This document shows positions 1 through 9,579 of a stretch of 55,601 bases of DNA, one piece after another. The notes beneath the pieces are model-generated. The model did not search any database and had not been told where the DNA came from. It saw only the letters and a list, made by a program, of their open reading frames with translations. A program made the position numbers and the translations under genes. Each line of letters starts with the position of its first letter. Position 1 is the first letter of the stretch. Origin of the DNA: Halodesulfovibrio sp. (GTDB lineage Bacteria; Desulfobacterota; Desulfovibrionia; Desulfovibrionales; Desulfovibrionaceae); contig QKEJ01000069.1 in NCBI GenBank assembly GCA_003252375.1, positions 1 through 55,601 of the forward strand, read 5' to 3'.

Positions 1-983
1 ACCGTCAGGCCCTGAAGCGCCTGCGCAAGGATGGCGTGGCCACGGCCATGTGGTTCGTGGAGGACTTCAGACTGTTTACCTACTGGCGCGGGTTTGCGCC
101 GTTCTACGATTTCTTTGCCGTTATTCAGTACGAGCCCTTCATCAGCGAGCTGCGCGATATTGGGGTGGAGAACGCCCTGTATCTGCCCATGGCGGCACTG
201 CCGTCCATGCATCGGCCGCTTGAACTGTCACCCGTGGAACAGCGCAAGTTCGGGGCGGACGTTTCCTTTCTGGGGGCTGGGTATCCCAACCGGCGCGTGG
301 CCTTCCGTCAGCTCACGCATCTCGACTTCAAGATTTGGGGAACGGAATGGGACGGGGAGCCCCTGCTGGAGCGTCATGTCCAGCTCAAGGGCGCCCGCAT
401 TTCATCCGAGGATTGCGTGCGCATTTACAACGCCACCCGGATCAACCTGAACCTGCATTCCAGCGTCAGGTCCTCGGAATTGGTCAGCGGCGGAGACTTC
501 GTTAATCCGCGCACCTTTGAGCTTGCGGCCTGTGGCGCCTTCCAGCTGGTGGACCGGCGGGAACTGATGGGCGATCTCTTTGCCGCGGATGAACTGGTGA
601 CCTTTGGCTCCATGGAAGAGCTGCAGGAGCTCATTCGTACATACCTGCATGATGATGAGGCGCGCAGGTCGGTGGCGCAGCGTGCGCAGGCCCGCGTACT
701 GCGCGACCACACCTACGCCCGGCGCATGCAGACCCTTGTGGAGTTCATTGCTGCCCGTCGTCCCGGATGGCCCGCAGAGCGTGATGATACCGAGACCCTG
801 CCCGCCGATTTGCCCCCGGAACTGCGCGCGCAGCTTGCATCGCTCATGGAACGTCTGGGGCTTCCGGCCGATGCGGCCTTCAAGGATGTTGTCTGGGCAA
901 TACGACAGCAGCACGGGCAGCTTTCCTCTCTGGAAACGGCCGTGCTTTTCCTGGATGAATGGAAAAAGCAGTACGCCGGGTAG
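1..983 (+). CDS. CgeB-like glycosyltransferase, 5' end missing
   Basis: The reading frame is already open at base 3 and runs to TAG at 981-983, so the true start lies before the window. About 327 residues are visible. The pattern fits the CgeB/glycosyltransferase group 1 family found in polysaccharide and flagellin-glycosylation loci: an acceptor-side segment (YWRGFAPFYDFF), a middle segment with a VSFLGAGYPNRR turn, and a C-terminal donor-binding segment with RTFELAACGAFQLVD, where the conserved glutamate sits in the usual E-x7 sugar-nucleotide motif. The last 60 residues are a family-atypical tail. The likely role is transfer of a nucleotide-activated sugar in the cytoplasm; the acceptor cannot be told. 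It converges on the chemoreceptor gene that follows, with about 20 bases between. Confidence 0.75.
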   Translation, partial: RQALKRLRKDGVATAMWFVEDFRLFTYWRGFAPFYDFFAVIQYEPFISELRDIGVENALYLPMAALPSMHRPLELSPVEQRKFGADVSFLGAGYPNRRVAFRQLTHLDFKIWGTEWDGEPLLERHVQLKGARISSEDCVRIYNATRINLNLHSSVRSSELVSGGDFVNPRTFELAACGAFQLVDRRELMGDLFAADELVTFGSMEELQELIRTYLHDDEARRSVAQRAQARVLRDHTYARRMQTLVEFIAARRPGWPAERDDTETLPADLPPELRAQLASLMERLGLPADAAFKDVVWAIRQQHGQLSSLETAVLFLDEWKKQYAG

Positions 984-1004
984 GTTTCCCCATGCAGGGC
1001 GTTG

Positions 1005-2552
1005 TTACGCCTCCTCGTACTGGTCGTCGGAGAGCCCGAAGCCATCGTCTGTTTCCGGACCGGGGAGGGCCTGCATGGGCTGGAGCGGTCCGTCGTCCTC
1101 CAGTGAGAAGAAGCTGATGGCCTCCATGAGCTGACGTGCCTGATGGGACAGTTCCACGGAGGAGGCTGCCAGTTCCTCGGACGCCGAAGCGTTGCTCTGC
1201 ACCACGGTATCCAGCTGCTGGATGGCCTTGTTTACCTGTTCCGCTCCCGCATACTGTTCATTGTTGGCCGCGGTGATTTCCTGCACCAGACCGGCCGTCT
1301 CCCGGATGCTGGGCACAACGCTGCGCAGCTTGGCTCCCGCCTCCTGTGCTATCCGTACGCTGCTTGCCGAGAGCGCCCCGATTTCCGCTGCTGCGGACCC
1401 CGAACGTTCCGCCAGCTTGCGGACTTCCGAGGCCACCACGGCAAAGCCCTTGCCGTGCTCTCCGGCCCGGGCAGCCTCGATGGCGGCGTTGAGCGCCAGA
1501 AGGTTGGTCTGGCGTGCGATTTCTTCCACGATGGTGATCTTTTCCGAGATCGTCTTCATGGCTGTTTCCGTCTTGTTGACCGCCTCACCGCCAGATTCGG
1601 CATCCTGCGCCGCCTGCGTCGCCATCTGTTCCGTCTTGCGGGTGTTCTCCGCGTTTTGCTTGATGTTGGCTGTCATTTCTTCAACAGAGGCTGAAATCTC
1701 TTCCACGGCTGCCGCCTGTCGCGTGGCTCCATCGGAGAGGGTCTGGCTGGAACGGGAAAGCTCTTCCATGCTGGTATTCAGGCTGCGCGAGCTTCCCTGC
1801 ACCCTTGCCACCACGTGTCCGGTCTGGTTGATCAGGGTCTGCAGTGCTCCTGCCAGCAACGAAAGCTCATCATTGCCCCGTACCGAGATGGAAGTACCAA
1901 GACGGCCTTCGGCCACTTCTCGCGCTGTCTTAACGCATCGCGCCAGCGGGGTAAGGATGCGCTTGAAGAGAATGTAGAGGATGGTCAGCATGGCAAGGGT
2001 TCCCACGGCAAGGCAGGAGGCCTGTATGCCGAGCAGAATGCGGATGTTGCGTTCCGCATTGCCCTGCAGCAGCACCACGCCCTTGTTCATGGCGGCGAGC
2101 ACCTTGACGCTGAAGCCCGTCAGAACGCGGGCCGATTCCTGATCACCCTTGAGCGCCTTCTCGATCATGCCCCGGTATTCCTGCCACAGGCCGGAACCGG
2201 TCACGAACTGGTCGTGCACCGGGGTCGTGGGCACGGGCAGAATGCCCTTGGGGCCGGCCATGTCCAGTGTCAGAGGGGCCGGGCCGCCGTTGATCAGTGC
2301 ATTGAGAGACGTTTCGAAGATTGCCATGGTGGCCCGGACCTGCTTCTCCGTGGCAACCTTGTCGCTTGAGGCCATGTGGCTGAGCGTTTCCTTGGCCATC
2401 TTCTGCGTCAGCATGCGCTGGCGTCCGCCAAGGTTGATGGCCAGCCCATCCTTGGCCTGCCATTGCGTGACCAGAAGGGTTCCGCCAAACATGGCGACAA
2501 TGATGAGAAAAAGAACGCAGACAGGCGTGATGAGGCGGATTTTGATGCTCAT
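1005..2552 (-). CDS. Methyl-accepting chemotaxis protein with PilJ-type sensor domain
   Basis: This 515-residue protein has a first membrane segment at about residues 10-32, a periplasmic domain of about 140 residues, a second membrane segment near 171-197, a HAMP linker and a full cytoplasmic signalling hairpin. The hairpin tip [18 protein letters not shown] is near-canonical and identifies a chemoreceptor that controls CheA. The periplasmic part contains [12 protein letters not shown], typical of the type IV pili methyl-accepting (PilJ) sensor domain, which in NarX/NarQ-like proteins binds small anions; the ligand here is unknown. No CheR-tethering pentapeptide is seen at the C-terminus (ends DDQYEEA). 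The start has GGGAG upstream. It appears to be transcribed alone. Confidence 0.92.
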   Translation of the reverse strand: MSIKIRLITPVCVLFLIIVAMFGGTLLVTQWQAKDGLAINLGGRQRMLTQKMAKETLSHMASSDKVATEKQVRATMAIFETSLNALINGGPAPLTLDMAGPKGILPVPTTPVHDQFVTGSGLWQEYRGMIEKALKGDQESARVLTGFSVKVLAAMNKGVVLLQGNAERNIRILLGIQASCLAVGTLAMLTILYILFKRILTPLARCVKTAREVAEGRLGTSISVRGNDELSLLAGALQTLINQTGHVVARVQGSSRSLNTSMEELSRSSQTLSDGATRQAAAVEEISASVEEMTANIKQNAENTRKTEQMATQAAQDAESGGEAVNKTETAMKTISEKITIVEEIARQTNLLALNAAIEAARAGEHGKGFAVVASEVRKLAERSGSAAAEIGALSASSVRIAQEAGAKLRSVVPSIRETAGLVQEITAANNEQYAGAEQVNKAIQQLDTVVQSNASASEELAASSVELSHQARQLMEAISFFSLEDDGPLQPMQALPGPETDDGFGLSDDQYEEA

Positions 2553-2647
2553 GGTAGTCTCCCGGGAATTTGGGCATAGCTGAATGACGGGGAGAGAAGC
2601 ATACCACGTTCAATACGGCGCTGAATGATATTCTGCGAAACAGGAAA

Positions 2648-2678
2648 GACGCCCCGCCGCAACATGCGACGAGGCGTC
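2648..2678 (-). terminator. Likely terminator after argB
   Basis: An imperfect stem with GACGCC and GGCGTC at its ends lies 26 bases past the argB stop. On the minus strand it is followed by TTTCC, so the U tract is short. Confidence 0.55.
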
Positions 2679-2703
2679 CTGAAAAACAGCTATGCGGAGA
2701 GGG

Positions 2704-3591
2704 CTAGCGGGTGATCAGAGTGCCGATGCCCCGGTCCGTGAAGAGTTCGAGAAGCACGGAGTTCTCGACGCGGCCGTCTATGATCATGGCCTTTTCCACG
2801 CCTTCCTCCAGAGCCTCAAGGCAGCATTTCACCTTGGGGATCATGCCGCCCTTGAGAATACCCTGTTCGAACAGGCCGTGTATGTCGCGGACGGTGAGGG
2901 TGGAGAGCAGCTTCATGTTCTGGTCAAGGATGCCAGCCACATCGGTGAGCAGGAGCAGACGCTTGGCCTTGAGGGCTCCTGCCACGGCTCCTGCCACGGC
3001 ATCGGCGTTGATATTGTAGGTAATACCTTCGTCATCCACACCCACGGGGGCGATGACCGGAACATACCCGTCCCGTTCCAGGGAGCGGAGCAGGGAGGTT
3101 TCCACCCCGACCACTTCGCCCACCTTGCCGAGATCGATGATCTCCGGGGTGCGCTTGAAGTTTTCGACAACCATTTCCATCTTGCGTGCGCGGATGAGCC
3201 TGCCGTCCTTTCCGGAAAGGCCCACGGCCTTGCAGCCCGCAAGGTTGAGCATGTTCACGATTTCCTTGTTCACCTTGCCCACGAGGACCATTTCCACCAC
3301 GTCCATGGTTGCGTCGTCAGTGACGCGCAGGCCTTCGCGGAAGTGGCTCTGGATATTCAGGGCCTCAAGCATCTTGCCGATCTGTGGGCCGCCGCCGTGA
3401 ACAATGATGGGATTGATGCCCACGTACTTGAGCAGCACGATGTTCAGGGCAAAGGCACGGCCGAGGGCCTCATCCTTCATGGCGTGGCCGCCGTACTTGA
3501 TGACGACGGTTTCACCGTGGAACTGCCGCATGTAGGGCAGGGATTCGATGAGGACTCGCGATTTCAGGGTATCTTTTTCGTGCTGGTCCAT
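2704..3591 (-). CDS. argB: Acetylglutamate kinase
   Basis: ArgB phosphorylates N-acetyl-L-glutamate with ATP, the second step of arginine synthesis. The 295-residue protein is the usual length. KYGGHAM at 32-38 and HGGGPQIG at 65-72 are the phosphate and substrate-binding loops of the amino acid kinase fold, and [10 protein letters not shown] near 194 belongs to the nucleotide site. About 25 residues precede the kinase core, resembling the N-terminal helix that interlocks hexameric, arginine-inhibited enzymes, so feedback control is plausible. It follows hslU by 39 bases on the same strand and is probably co-transcribed with it. A 12-base tandem duplication (about 2973-2999) codes for the repeated AVAG of a normal motif and is not a defect. 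Confidence 0.97.
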   Translation of the reverse strand: MDQHEKDTLKSRVLIESLPYMRQFHGETVVIKYGGHAMKDEALGRAFALNIVLLKYVGINPIIVHGGGPQIGKMLEALNIQSHFREGLRVTDDATMDVVEMVLVGKVNKEIVNMLNLAGCKAVGLSGKDGRLIRARKMEMVVENFKRTPEIIDLGKVGEVVGVETSLLRSLERDGYVPVIAPVGVDDEGITYNINADAVAGAVAGALKAKRLLLLTDVAGILDQNMKLLSTLTVRDIHGLFEQGILKGGMIPKVKCCLEALEEGVEKAMIIDGRVENSVLLELFTDRGIGTLITR

Positions 3592-3630
3592 GCTTTGTGC
3601 TCCACTTGGGATGGTTGCAGCGGCGTGCTG

Positions 3631-4983
3631 TTACAGGATGTATCTGCTCAGATCGCGGTCTTCCCGCACATCTGCCAGTTGCTGTTGGACAAAGGGCCGG
3701 TCGATGGTGAGGGTGTCGCCCGCCCGGTCGGGAGCCTCGAAGGAGATGTCCGCAAGGATGCGCTCCATGATGGTGTAGAGGCGGCGGGCACCGATATTCT
3801 CGGTCTCCTGGTTGGTGAGCTCGGCAAAGGAGGCTATTTCCTCCAGCCCGTCCTCGGTGAAGTCTATGCTCACACCTTCCGTGGCGAGCAGCGCCTTGTA
3901 CTGCACGGTCAGGGCGTTGCGCGGCTCCTTGAGGATGCGCAGGAATTCGTCCCTGCCGAGTGCGGAAAGTTCGGTGCGCAGGGGAAAGCGCCCCTGCAGC
4001 TCGGGGATGAGGTCCGATGGCTTGGAGTAGTGGAAGGCGCCCGCGCCGATGAACAGGATGTGGTCGGTGCGCACCATGCCGTACTTGGTGTTGACCACGC
4101 TGCCCTCAACAATGGGTAGCAGGTCGCGCTGCACGCCCTCGCGGGAGATGTCGGAACTCTTGCCGCTGTGCTGCGAGCTGGCGATCTTGTCGATCTCGTC
4201 AATGAAGATGATGCCGGTCTGCTCGACGCGTTCGCGGGCCATGTCGGACACCTTGTCATGGTCGATGAGCCGGGCGGCTTCCTGCTCTATGAGCATGGCG
4301 TAGGCGTCGCCCACGCGCATGCGGCGTTTTCTGCGCTTGGGCGGAAAGGCCTTGCTGAACACGTCCTTGAACTGGGAGCCGATCTCCTCCATGCCCGGAA
4401 TGGTCATGACCTCAAGGCTCGGGCCGCTCTGCATTTCCACTTCCATTTCCACTTCGCGGTCGTCCAGTTTTCCCTGGCGGAACATCTGGCGCATCTTGTC
4501 ACGCGTGCTGTCGCCGGAAGGAGCGGGGGCCGGATCGTCGAACGAGGTGGAGGGCGCCGTGTGGCGGGATCCGGGGAGCAGCAGGTCGAGCAGGCTTTCT
4601 TCCGCATTGGCTTCTGCCCGGGTGCGGACCCGCTCGGTTTCCTCCTCGCGGATGAGGGCAATGCCGAGTTCCATAAGGTCGCGGACCATGGATTCCACGT
4701 CGCGGCCCACATAGCCGACCTCGGTGAACTTGGTTGCCTCCACCTTGACGAACGGCGAGCCGGAAAGCTTGGCGAGGCGACGGGCGATTTCCGTCTTGCC
4801 CACGCCGGTGGGACCCATCATGATGATGTTCTTGGGGGCGATTTCGTCACGCAGGCCCGGTTCTATCTGCTGCCGGCGCCAGCGGTTGCGCATGGCGACA
4901 GCCACCATGCGTTTGGCGTCCTTCTGGCCGATGATGTATTTGTCCAGTTCCGAGACGATCTCGCGTGGGGTCAACTCGCTCAT
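3631..4983 (-). CDS. hslU: ATP-dependent protease ATPase subunit HslU
   Basis: HslU (ClpY) is the AAA+ unfoldase that feeds proteins into the HslV peptidase in the cytoplasm. The 450-residue protein has Walker A GPTGVGKT at 57-64, the pore loop GYVGRD at 90-95, an inserted I domain of about 150 residues, Walker [12 protein letters not shown], and the C-terminal DLSRYIL tail that docks into HslV. All key motifs are intact. The start has AGGAG seven bases upstream. In many bacteria hslV lies directly upstream; here the upstream neighbour is an HtrA protease, so HslV must be encoded elsewhere. That split is, as I recall, also found in D. vulgaris. Confidence 0.97.
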   Translation of the reverse strand: MSELTPREIVSELDKYIIGQKDAKRMVAVAMRNRWRRQQIEPGLRDEIAPKNIIMMGPTGVGKTEIARRLAKLSGSPFVKVEATKFTEVGYVGRDVESMVRDLMELGIALIREEETERVRTRAEANAEESLLDLLLPGSRHTAPSTSFDDPAPAPSGDSTRDKMRQMFRQGKLDDREVEMEVEMQSGPSLEVMTIPGMEEIGSQFKDVFSKAFPPKRRKRRMRVGDAYAMLIEQEAARLIDHDKVSDMARERVEQTGIIFIDEIDKIASSQHSGKSSDISREGVQRDLLPIVEGSVVNTKYGMVRTDHILFIGAGAFHYSKPSDLIPELQGRFPLRTELSALGRDEFLRILKEPRNALTVQYKALLATEGVSIDFTEDGLEEIASFAELTNQETENIGARRLYTIMERILADISFEAPDRAGDTLTIDRPFVQQQLADVREDRDLSRYIL

Positions 4984-5060
4984 GTCAGCTCCTGAAAACT
5001 CGTTATGTCATCCGTATGCGCGGCGCAGAATGTAGCAGCGGACACGGTGAATGCCAACGG

Positions 5061-5100
5061 AAAAAGCGGGCGCACCATGCTTGCATGGTGCGCCCGCTTT
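5061..5100 (-). terminator. Strong intrinsic terminator after htrA
   Basis: A perfect 15-base-pair stem (GCGGGCGCACCATGC arm) with a TT loop is followed on the minus strand by five Ts. It ends the htrA transcript 12 bases past its stop. Confidence 0.9.
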
Positions 5101-5111
5101 GGGGTCTTGTG

Positions 5112-6548
5112 CTATTTGGAGAGAGGAATGGAGTGGAACTGGGTAATGCCGCGCCGCTTTATCTGCAGCATGATGGCTCCGCGTTCCTGTCCTTCCTCCT
5201 TGAGGATCTTCAGGAATTCCTCCACCGAGTTCACCGGCTTGAGGTTTGCCTGAAGGATCACGTCGCCGGGACGGATGTCCGCTTCGGCAGCGGCCTTGGT
5301 CTGGTCCACCTCGGTAACGAGGATGCCTTCCACCGTGGTCAGGCCGAGGGCCTTGGCTTCCGTGGGGGTGACCGGACGCAGCTTGATGCCGAGCAGGTCG
5401 ACGGCGGCTTCCGTGGCCGGGGCTTCGGCCTTCTTGGCAACCTCGGTACTGCGCTCGCCGAGCACGACGTTGATGCTCCGGGTCTTGCCGTTCCGGAGGA
5501 TGCTCAGGCGCGCCTTGGCGCCGGGGGGCAGGTCGGCAATGGCGTTGATGAGCTCGCTGGAGGTGGTGATATCCGTCTTGTTCACCCGTACGATCACGTC
5601 ACCGGCCTTGATGCCGGCCTTGTCGGCAGGCTGGCCGGGAATGACGCCGGCAACGAACGCGCCCTTGGCTTCCTTCATGCCCAGCGCCTTGGCCGTGTTT
5701 TCGTCAAGGTTGCTGATGTTCACGCCGATCCAGCCGCGATGGACCTTCTTGTCGGTCTTGAGTTGTTCGATGACCCGCTTGGCCATGTTGCTGGGGATGG
5801 CAAAGCCGATGCCCTGACCGCGGGCGATGATGGCGGTGTTGATGCCGATGACCGCGCCGTCCGCATTGATGAGCGGGCCGCCGGAGTTGCCGGGATTGAT
5901 GGAGGCGTCGGTCTGGATGTAGTTGTCAAACGGACCGGAGCGGATGTTGCGGCCCTTGGCGCTGATGATGCCGGCCGTGACGGTATGGTCGAGCCCGAAG
6001 GGGTTGCCGATGGCCATGACCCATTCGCCCACTTCCAGCGCATCGGAGTCACCGAAGGCGATGTAGGGAAGATCGTGTTTGGTGTCGATCTTCAGGAGGG
6101 CAAGGTCGGTTTCCGGGTCTGCGCCGATGAGGGTGGCATCAAAGGATTCGGACGTGTCCTTGTCCGTTTCCACGTTGACACGGATAACGTCCGCGTTCTC
6201 GATGACGTGGTTGTTGGTCACCACGTAGCCGTCCTCGGAAATGATGAACCCGGAACCGAGCGAACGTTCCTTGCGCTGCTGGGGTTCACCGCGCTTGCCG
6301 AAGAACTGGTCGAACTGGTCAAAGAAATCATCAAAGGGGGTTCCCCTCGGATGATTGCGCAGGAAGTCCTGCAATCCCTGGCCGGAAGAGACCTCCACGG
6401 TTTTTTCCGTGCTGATGTTGACCACGGACGGACCGGCCTTCTTGGAAAGGGCGGTGAAATCCGGAACACTGGCAGCCAGTGCGGTGGCTGCCATGAGCAG
6501 CACCAGCAGGGGCGTGGTTGCCAGAGACTTGATGGTGATTCGGTTCAT
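5112..6548 (-). CDS. Periplasmic Do-family serine protease/chaperone (HtrA/DegP)
   Basis: This 478-residue protein is a periplasmic protease of the HtrA/DegP/DegQ family that degrades or refolds damaged envelope proteins. A signal peptide (about residues 1-26, ending ALA-A) precedes the trypsin-like domain. The catalytic triad is visible as H114 in TNNHVIENA, D148 in ETDLALLKI and S222 in GNSGGP. Two PDZ domains follow (about 260-350 and 380-470). The start is the ATG at 6546-6548, chosen because AAGGAGAA lies eight bases upstream and the signal peptide then begins properly; an open frame 13 codons longer lacks both. It is followed by a strong terminator. Heat-shock or envelope-stress control is likely but no motif was recognised. 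Confidence 0.95.
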   Translation of the reverse strand: MNRITIKSLATTPLLVLLMAATALAASVPDFTALSKKAGPSVVNISTEKTVEVSSGQGLQDFLRNHPRGTPFDDFFDQFDQFFGKRGEPQQRKERSLGSGFIISEDGYVVTNNHVIENADVIRVNVETDKDTSESFDATLIGADPETDLALLKIDTKHDLPYIAFGDSDALEVGEWVMAIGNPFGLDHTVTAGIISAKGRNIRSGPFDNYIQTDASINPGNSGGPLINADGAVIGINTAIIARGQGIGFAIPSNMAKRVIEQLKTDKKVHRGWIGVNISNLDENTAKALGMKEAKGAFVAGVIPGQPADKAGIKAGDVIVRVNKTDITTSSELINAIADLPPGAKARLSILRNGKTRSINVVLGERSTEVAKKAEAPATEAAVDLLGIKLRPVTPTEAKALGLTTVEGILVTEVDQTKAAAEADIRPGDVILQANLKPVNSVEEFLKILKEEGQERGAIMLQIKRRGITQFHSIPLSK

Positions 6549-6649
6549 TACGGTTCTCCTTGAGAATTCTGCTTGAAATGGTAGCAACGGCAGAATTTCC
6601 GACCTACACAGAATAGGCTGTTTTCACAGGATGTAAACCGCTGGGGAGC

Positions 6650-6690
6650 AAAAAAAAAAGGCCGGTCCGCATGAAAATGCTGGACCGGCC
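6650..6690 (-). terminator. Intrinsic terminator after the S1 gene
   Basis: A GGCCGGTCC stem with complementary inner arms and a short loop is followed on the minus strand by ten Ts, 26 bases past the S1 stop. Confidence 0.92.
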
Positions 6691-6715
6691 TTGCTGGGCG
6701 TTCAATCGGGAGGGA

Positions 6716-8194
6716 TTACTTGTTCTTGAGCGCGTCCTTGAGGGCGGCGCCAAGGGAGTTGCTGAAGGCGGAGGTGTCACCGGAAACGGTGGTCTTCTCG
6801 GCCTTGGGCTTGCGGTATTCCTTCCAGGAGGTGTCTTCAGCGGTCTCAACGCCCACGGGGGCGAGGGTGATCTTGCGTTCCGCAGAGCGGATCTGGGCCA
6901 CGGTGACTTCCAGCTCATCGCCGGGCTTCACGTTGTCCAGGTTGGCGGTCTTGGGAGCCTTTGCCATGTTGGACTTGGGCATCAGGCCGGTCACGCCGGG
7001 AGCAAGGGAGACAAAGAGACCGAACTCGGTTTTTGATTCGACCTTGCCGGTTACCGTGGTGCCTGCGGTGAACTGTTCTTCCACGCCGGACCACGGGTCG
7101 CCTTCGGCTTCCTTCATGCTCAGCGAAACGCGCTGTGCACCAAGGTCGATGCCCTTGACCTTCACCATGACCTTGTCGCCCACGGCAACCATGTCGCCGG
7201 GCTTGTGGACGCGCTTGGTGTAGGACATTTCGGAAACGTGCACCAGGCCGTCAATGCCGGGCAGCACTTCCACAAAGGCCCCGAAGTTGGTCAGACGTAC
7301 GACCTTGCCTTCACGGACTTCGCCTTCCTTGAGCTCATCGGAAACGCGGCTCCAGGGGTTTTCCATGACCTGCTTGGCAGACATGGAAATGCGCAGCTGG
7401 CCCTTCTTGTCGGTTTCGATGGAGAGGACCTTGACGCGGACCACGTCGCCTTCGCTGACGGCTTCGTCGGCAGAGGCTACGCGGGACCAGGAAAGTTCGG
7501 AAACGTGGATGAGGCCATCCACGCCGGGAACGATTTCGGCAAAGGCGCCAAAGGGAGCAAGACGCACGATCTTGGCGTCCACCACGCTGCCTTCCTTCAC
7601 TTCGGCAAGGAATTCTGCGCGCTTGGCCTCGTTTTCCTTTTCCAGAAGCACGCGGCGGGATACCACGACGTTGCGGCCGTGCTGCTCGAACTTGATGATC
7701 TGGAACTGGAAGGTCTGGCCCACGTAGGCTTCGGCGTCTTCCACAAAGCGCGAATCGATCTGGCTGACGGGGCAGAAGGCGCGGCGCTTGAGCACCTCGA
7801 CATCGTACCCGCCCTTGCGGGTGGCAATGACGCGGCCTTCCACGGGCAACTGGGCCTTGAAGGCGTCTTCAAGGATGGCAGCGCCGCCGAAACCGGAAAG
7901 AGCCTTGGACAGACGGATTTCCTGTGCGTTTGCAGCCATGACGTAGAGTTCGACCTCGTCGCCGTCCTTGATGGTCAGTTCGCCGGCATCATCCAGAAAC
8001 TCGGTACGCTCGGCCACCCCGTCCACCTTCGTGCCCGTATCCACGAACACGCTGTCGGCGGTAATGCTGATGACTGTGCCCTTGACACGGTCGCCAACTT
8101 TAAGGCTTTCACCCATGGAGCCAGTGTAGGCATCCAGCATCGCTTCAAAATTTTCTTCAGCGCCATTCTGGCGGCTGTCATCGGAACCGGCCAT
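6716..8194 (-). CDS. rpsA: Ribosomal protein S1-like RNA-binding protein
   Basis: The 492-residue protein is a chain of S1 (OB-fold) RNA-binding domains. I count five: two divergent ones in the N-terminal 190 residues (the region that holds S1 on the ribosome) and three clear ones with the FGAF, GVDGLIHVSE and LRISMS signatures. E. coli S1 has six, so this may be the five-domain S1-like protein of Desulfovibrio rather than the only S1. S1 helps the 30S subunit bind mRNA. The start is the ATG at 8192-8194 with AAGGAGA upstream; the frame stays open for 139 more codons, but that stretch is antisense to the parvulin gene and looks accidental. A good promoter lies upstream. Confidence 0.9.
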   Translation of the reverse strand: MAGSDDSRQNGAEENFEAMLDAYTGSMGESLKVGDRVKGTVISITADSVFVDTGTKVDGVAERTEFLDDAGELTIKDGDEVELYVMAANAQEIRLSKALSGFGGAAILEDAFKAQLPVEGRVIATRKGGYDVEVLKRRAFCPVSQIDSRFVEDAEAYVGQTFQFQIIKFEQHGRNVVVSRRVLLEKENEAKRAEFLAEVKEGSVVDAKIVRLAPFGAFAEIVPGVDGLIHVSELSWSRVASADEAVSEGDVVRVKVLSIETDKKGQLRISMSAKQVMENPWSRVSDELKEGEVREGKVVRLTNFGAFVEVLPGIDGLVHVSEMSYTKRVHKPGDMVAVGDKVMVKVKGIDLGAQRVSLSMKEAEGDPWSGVEEQFTAGTTVTGKVESKTEFGLFVSLAPGVTGLMPKSNMAKAPKTANLDNVKPGDELEVTVAQIRSAERKITLAPVGVETAEDTSWKEYRKPKAEKTTVSGDTSAFSNSLGAALKDALKNK

Positions 8195-8245
8195 CCAGTT
8201 CTCCTTAAGGATATCAAGGTTGAAGGTTTCTAAATCGTTTACGGG

Positions 8246-8274
8246 GCTATATCTTTCATCGCGCCAGTAGGCAA
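8246..8274 (-). promoter_or_regulatory. Candidate sigma-70 promoter for the S1 gene
   Basis: On the minus strand TTGCCT (8274-8269) and TATAGC (8251-8246) are separated by 17 bases, placing the start site about 45 bases before the S1 start codon. Confidence 0.5.
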
Positions 8275-8359
8275 GAACGAAAAGCACTTGTTCACCGGTT
8301 GCCACGTAATAAATCCCATGGCATTCTATGCGGACAAACCCAAATGCAAGGAGCACATG

Positions 8360-8641
8360 ATGGCAACAGCCAAAGCGCGTCACATTCTCGTGGATTCTGA
8401 AGCAACCTGTAACGAACTCAAGGACCGTATCGTGGGCGGAGAAGACTTTGCCGAAGTGGCAAAGCAGTACTCCAAGTGCCCCTCCGGCCGTCGCGGCGGC
8501 GATCTTGGCCAGTTCCGTCCCGGCCAGATGGTGCCCGAGTTCGACCATGTGTGCTTCAACGAAGCCGTGGGCGTGGTGCACGGCCCTGTCCGTACCCAGT
8601 TCGGCTTCCACCTTGTCGAGGTGACCGAGCGCAACGACTAG
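8360..8641 (+). CDS. ppiC: Parvulin-type peptidyl-prolyl cis-trans isomerase
   Basis: This 93-residue protein is a stand-alone parvulin domain, the same length as E. coli PpiC, and catalyses rotation of prolyl bonds during folding. The motifs ARHILVDSE near the start, the GGDLGQF turn, and VHGPVRTQFGFHLVEV at the end are diagnostic. It has no signal peptide and should be cytoplasmic. Two ATGs overlap; the second (8360) is chosen because AAGGAG at 8348-8353 is then correctly spaced and the product begins MATAKARHILV. It is divergent from the S1 gene across about 165 bases and converges on greA, with a terminator for each in between. Confidence 0.95.
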   Translation: MATAKARHILVDSEATCNELKDRIVGGEDFAEVAKQYSKCPSGRRGGDLGQFRPGQMVPEFDHVCFNEAVGVVHGPVRTQFGFHLVEVTERND

Positions 8642-8680
8642 GCCTGCGCGTCACAGTGTGTGGATTGTTCAGCAATCCGG

Positions 8681-8710
8681 AAGGCGGTTCTTTGCGGGAC
8701 CGCCTTTCTT
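8681..8710 (+). terminator. Intrinsic terminator after ppiC
   Basis: AAGGCGGT and ACCGCCTT arms form a stem followed by TCTTATT on the plus strand. Confidence 0.75.
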
Positions 8711-8717
8711 ATTGCCC

Positions 8718-8754
8718 AAAAGAAACACCGGCCGCTGCCTGGGCAGCGACCGGT
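8718..8754 (-). terminator. Intrinsic terminator after greA
   Basis: The stem has arms ACCGG-CGCTGC and GCAGCG-CCGGT, with one mismatch, and is followed on the minus strand by TGTTTCTTTT. Confidence 0.75.
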
Positions 8755-8781
8755 GGGACAAGCACATTGAAGGGCGTGGTG

Positions 8782-9270
8782 CTATGCAGAGGCGCTGGTG
8801 CCCCGGAACTCCACGGAAATGATTTCGTACTCGATGCGTCCCTTGGGCGCATTCACGACCACTTCATCCCCGACTTCCTTGCCCAGAAGGGCCTTGGCCA
8901 CGGGGGAGAGGATGGAGATGCTGCCGTTGTTGAAGTCGGCTTCATCGGGACCGAGCATGGTGTAGACCTTCTGTTCGCCGCTTTCGAGATCTTCCACCGT
9001 GACGGTGGAACCGAAGATGGCCTTGGGACCGTTCAGTTTGTTGATGTCCACGACATTGAATTTGGGCATGCGCGATTCAATGTAGTTGATGCGTGCCTCA
9101 AGCATGCCCTGACGTTCGCGGGCGGCGTCGTATCCTGCATTTTCCGAAAGGTCCCCTTCTTCACGGGCTTCTTTGATAGCCTGAATGACGGCGGGGCGCT
9201 CCTTCTTCAATGCTTCAAGTTCGCGCTCGAGTTTTTTGAAACCTTCAACGGAAATCGGAATTGTATCCAT
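8782..9270 (-). CDS. greA: Transcription elongation factor GreA
   Basis: GreA enters the secondary channel of RNA polymerase and stimulates cleavage of the backtracked transcript. The 162-residue protein has the N-terminal coiled coil, whose tip carries the acidic motif GDLSENAGYDAARE (the two acidic residues that hold the catalytic metal are D and E of this motif), followed by the C-terminal FKBP-like domain with the ISILSPVAKALLGKEVGDEV segment. Length and layout are normal. The start is preceded by AAGGA with an eleven-base gap, slightly long. It is a single gene, divergent from the Hsp20 operon. Confidence 0.97.
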   Translation of the reverse strand: MDTIPISVEGFKKLERELEALKKERPAVIQAIKEAREEGDLSENAGYDAARERQGMLEARINYIESRMPKFNVVDINKLNGPKAIFGSTVTVEDLESGEQKVYTMLGPDEADFNNGSISILSPVAKALLGKEVGDEVVVNAPKGRIEYEIISVEFRGTSASA

Positions 9271-9579
9271 ACTGTACGTATCCTTACAAGCGTTCGTGTC
9301 TGATGTGGAAAGCGTCGGCGGTTCTGCCGAGGACTGTGGGTGGCAGGCTTGGTGAGAACTGTTGCGAGCAACACCCGCCGATAGGCTTGGTTAAGGCATT
9401 GTAGGCTGTTGGTCAAGGAGCTTGTTGGGCAGAAGCGGGAGAGAATGATGGAAAAATGCCAAAAGATCGTTCCCATTCCCGCAATAAATGTGTAAAAATG
9501 GATAGAACTTATGAATTCCCTGTCGGCGTGTGCGCGTTTGGTCCGTGCATGCCGGCATCAGGCTCAGGAGGATAGGGAC
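9271..9579. other. Intergenic region between divergent greA and hsp20
   Basis: These 309 bases should hold the promoters of both genes. I looked for a CIRCE element (the HrcA operator), a sigma-32 type pair and a sigma-54 type pair and found none convincing. No open frame with a ribosome binding site is seen. Confidence 0.5.

Noticed and set aside
2973..2999. Tandem 12-base repeat in argB
   Set aside because: It encodes repeated AVAG residues of the normal nucleotide-site segment and keeps the frame.
2692..4119. 475-codon frame antisense to argB and hslU
   Set aside because: It crosses two well-identified genes and has no start signal; a shadow of high GC content.
4965..6563. 532-codon frame antisense to htrA
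   Set aside because: The htrA motifs are certain; the frame has the same skewed composition as other shadows.
8195..8611. N-terminal extension of the S1 gene
   Set aside because: The extra 139 codons are antisense to the parvulin gene and lack a ribosome binding site, whereas AAGGAGA lies directly before 8194.
9271..9579. Possible sigma-54 or heat-shock promoter before hsp20
   Set aside because: GG/GC spacing and CIRCE arms do not fit on inspection.
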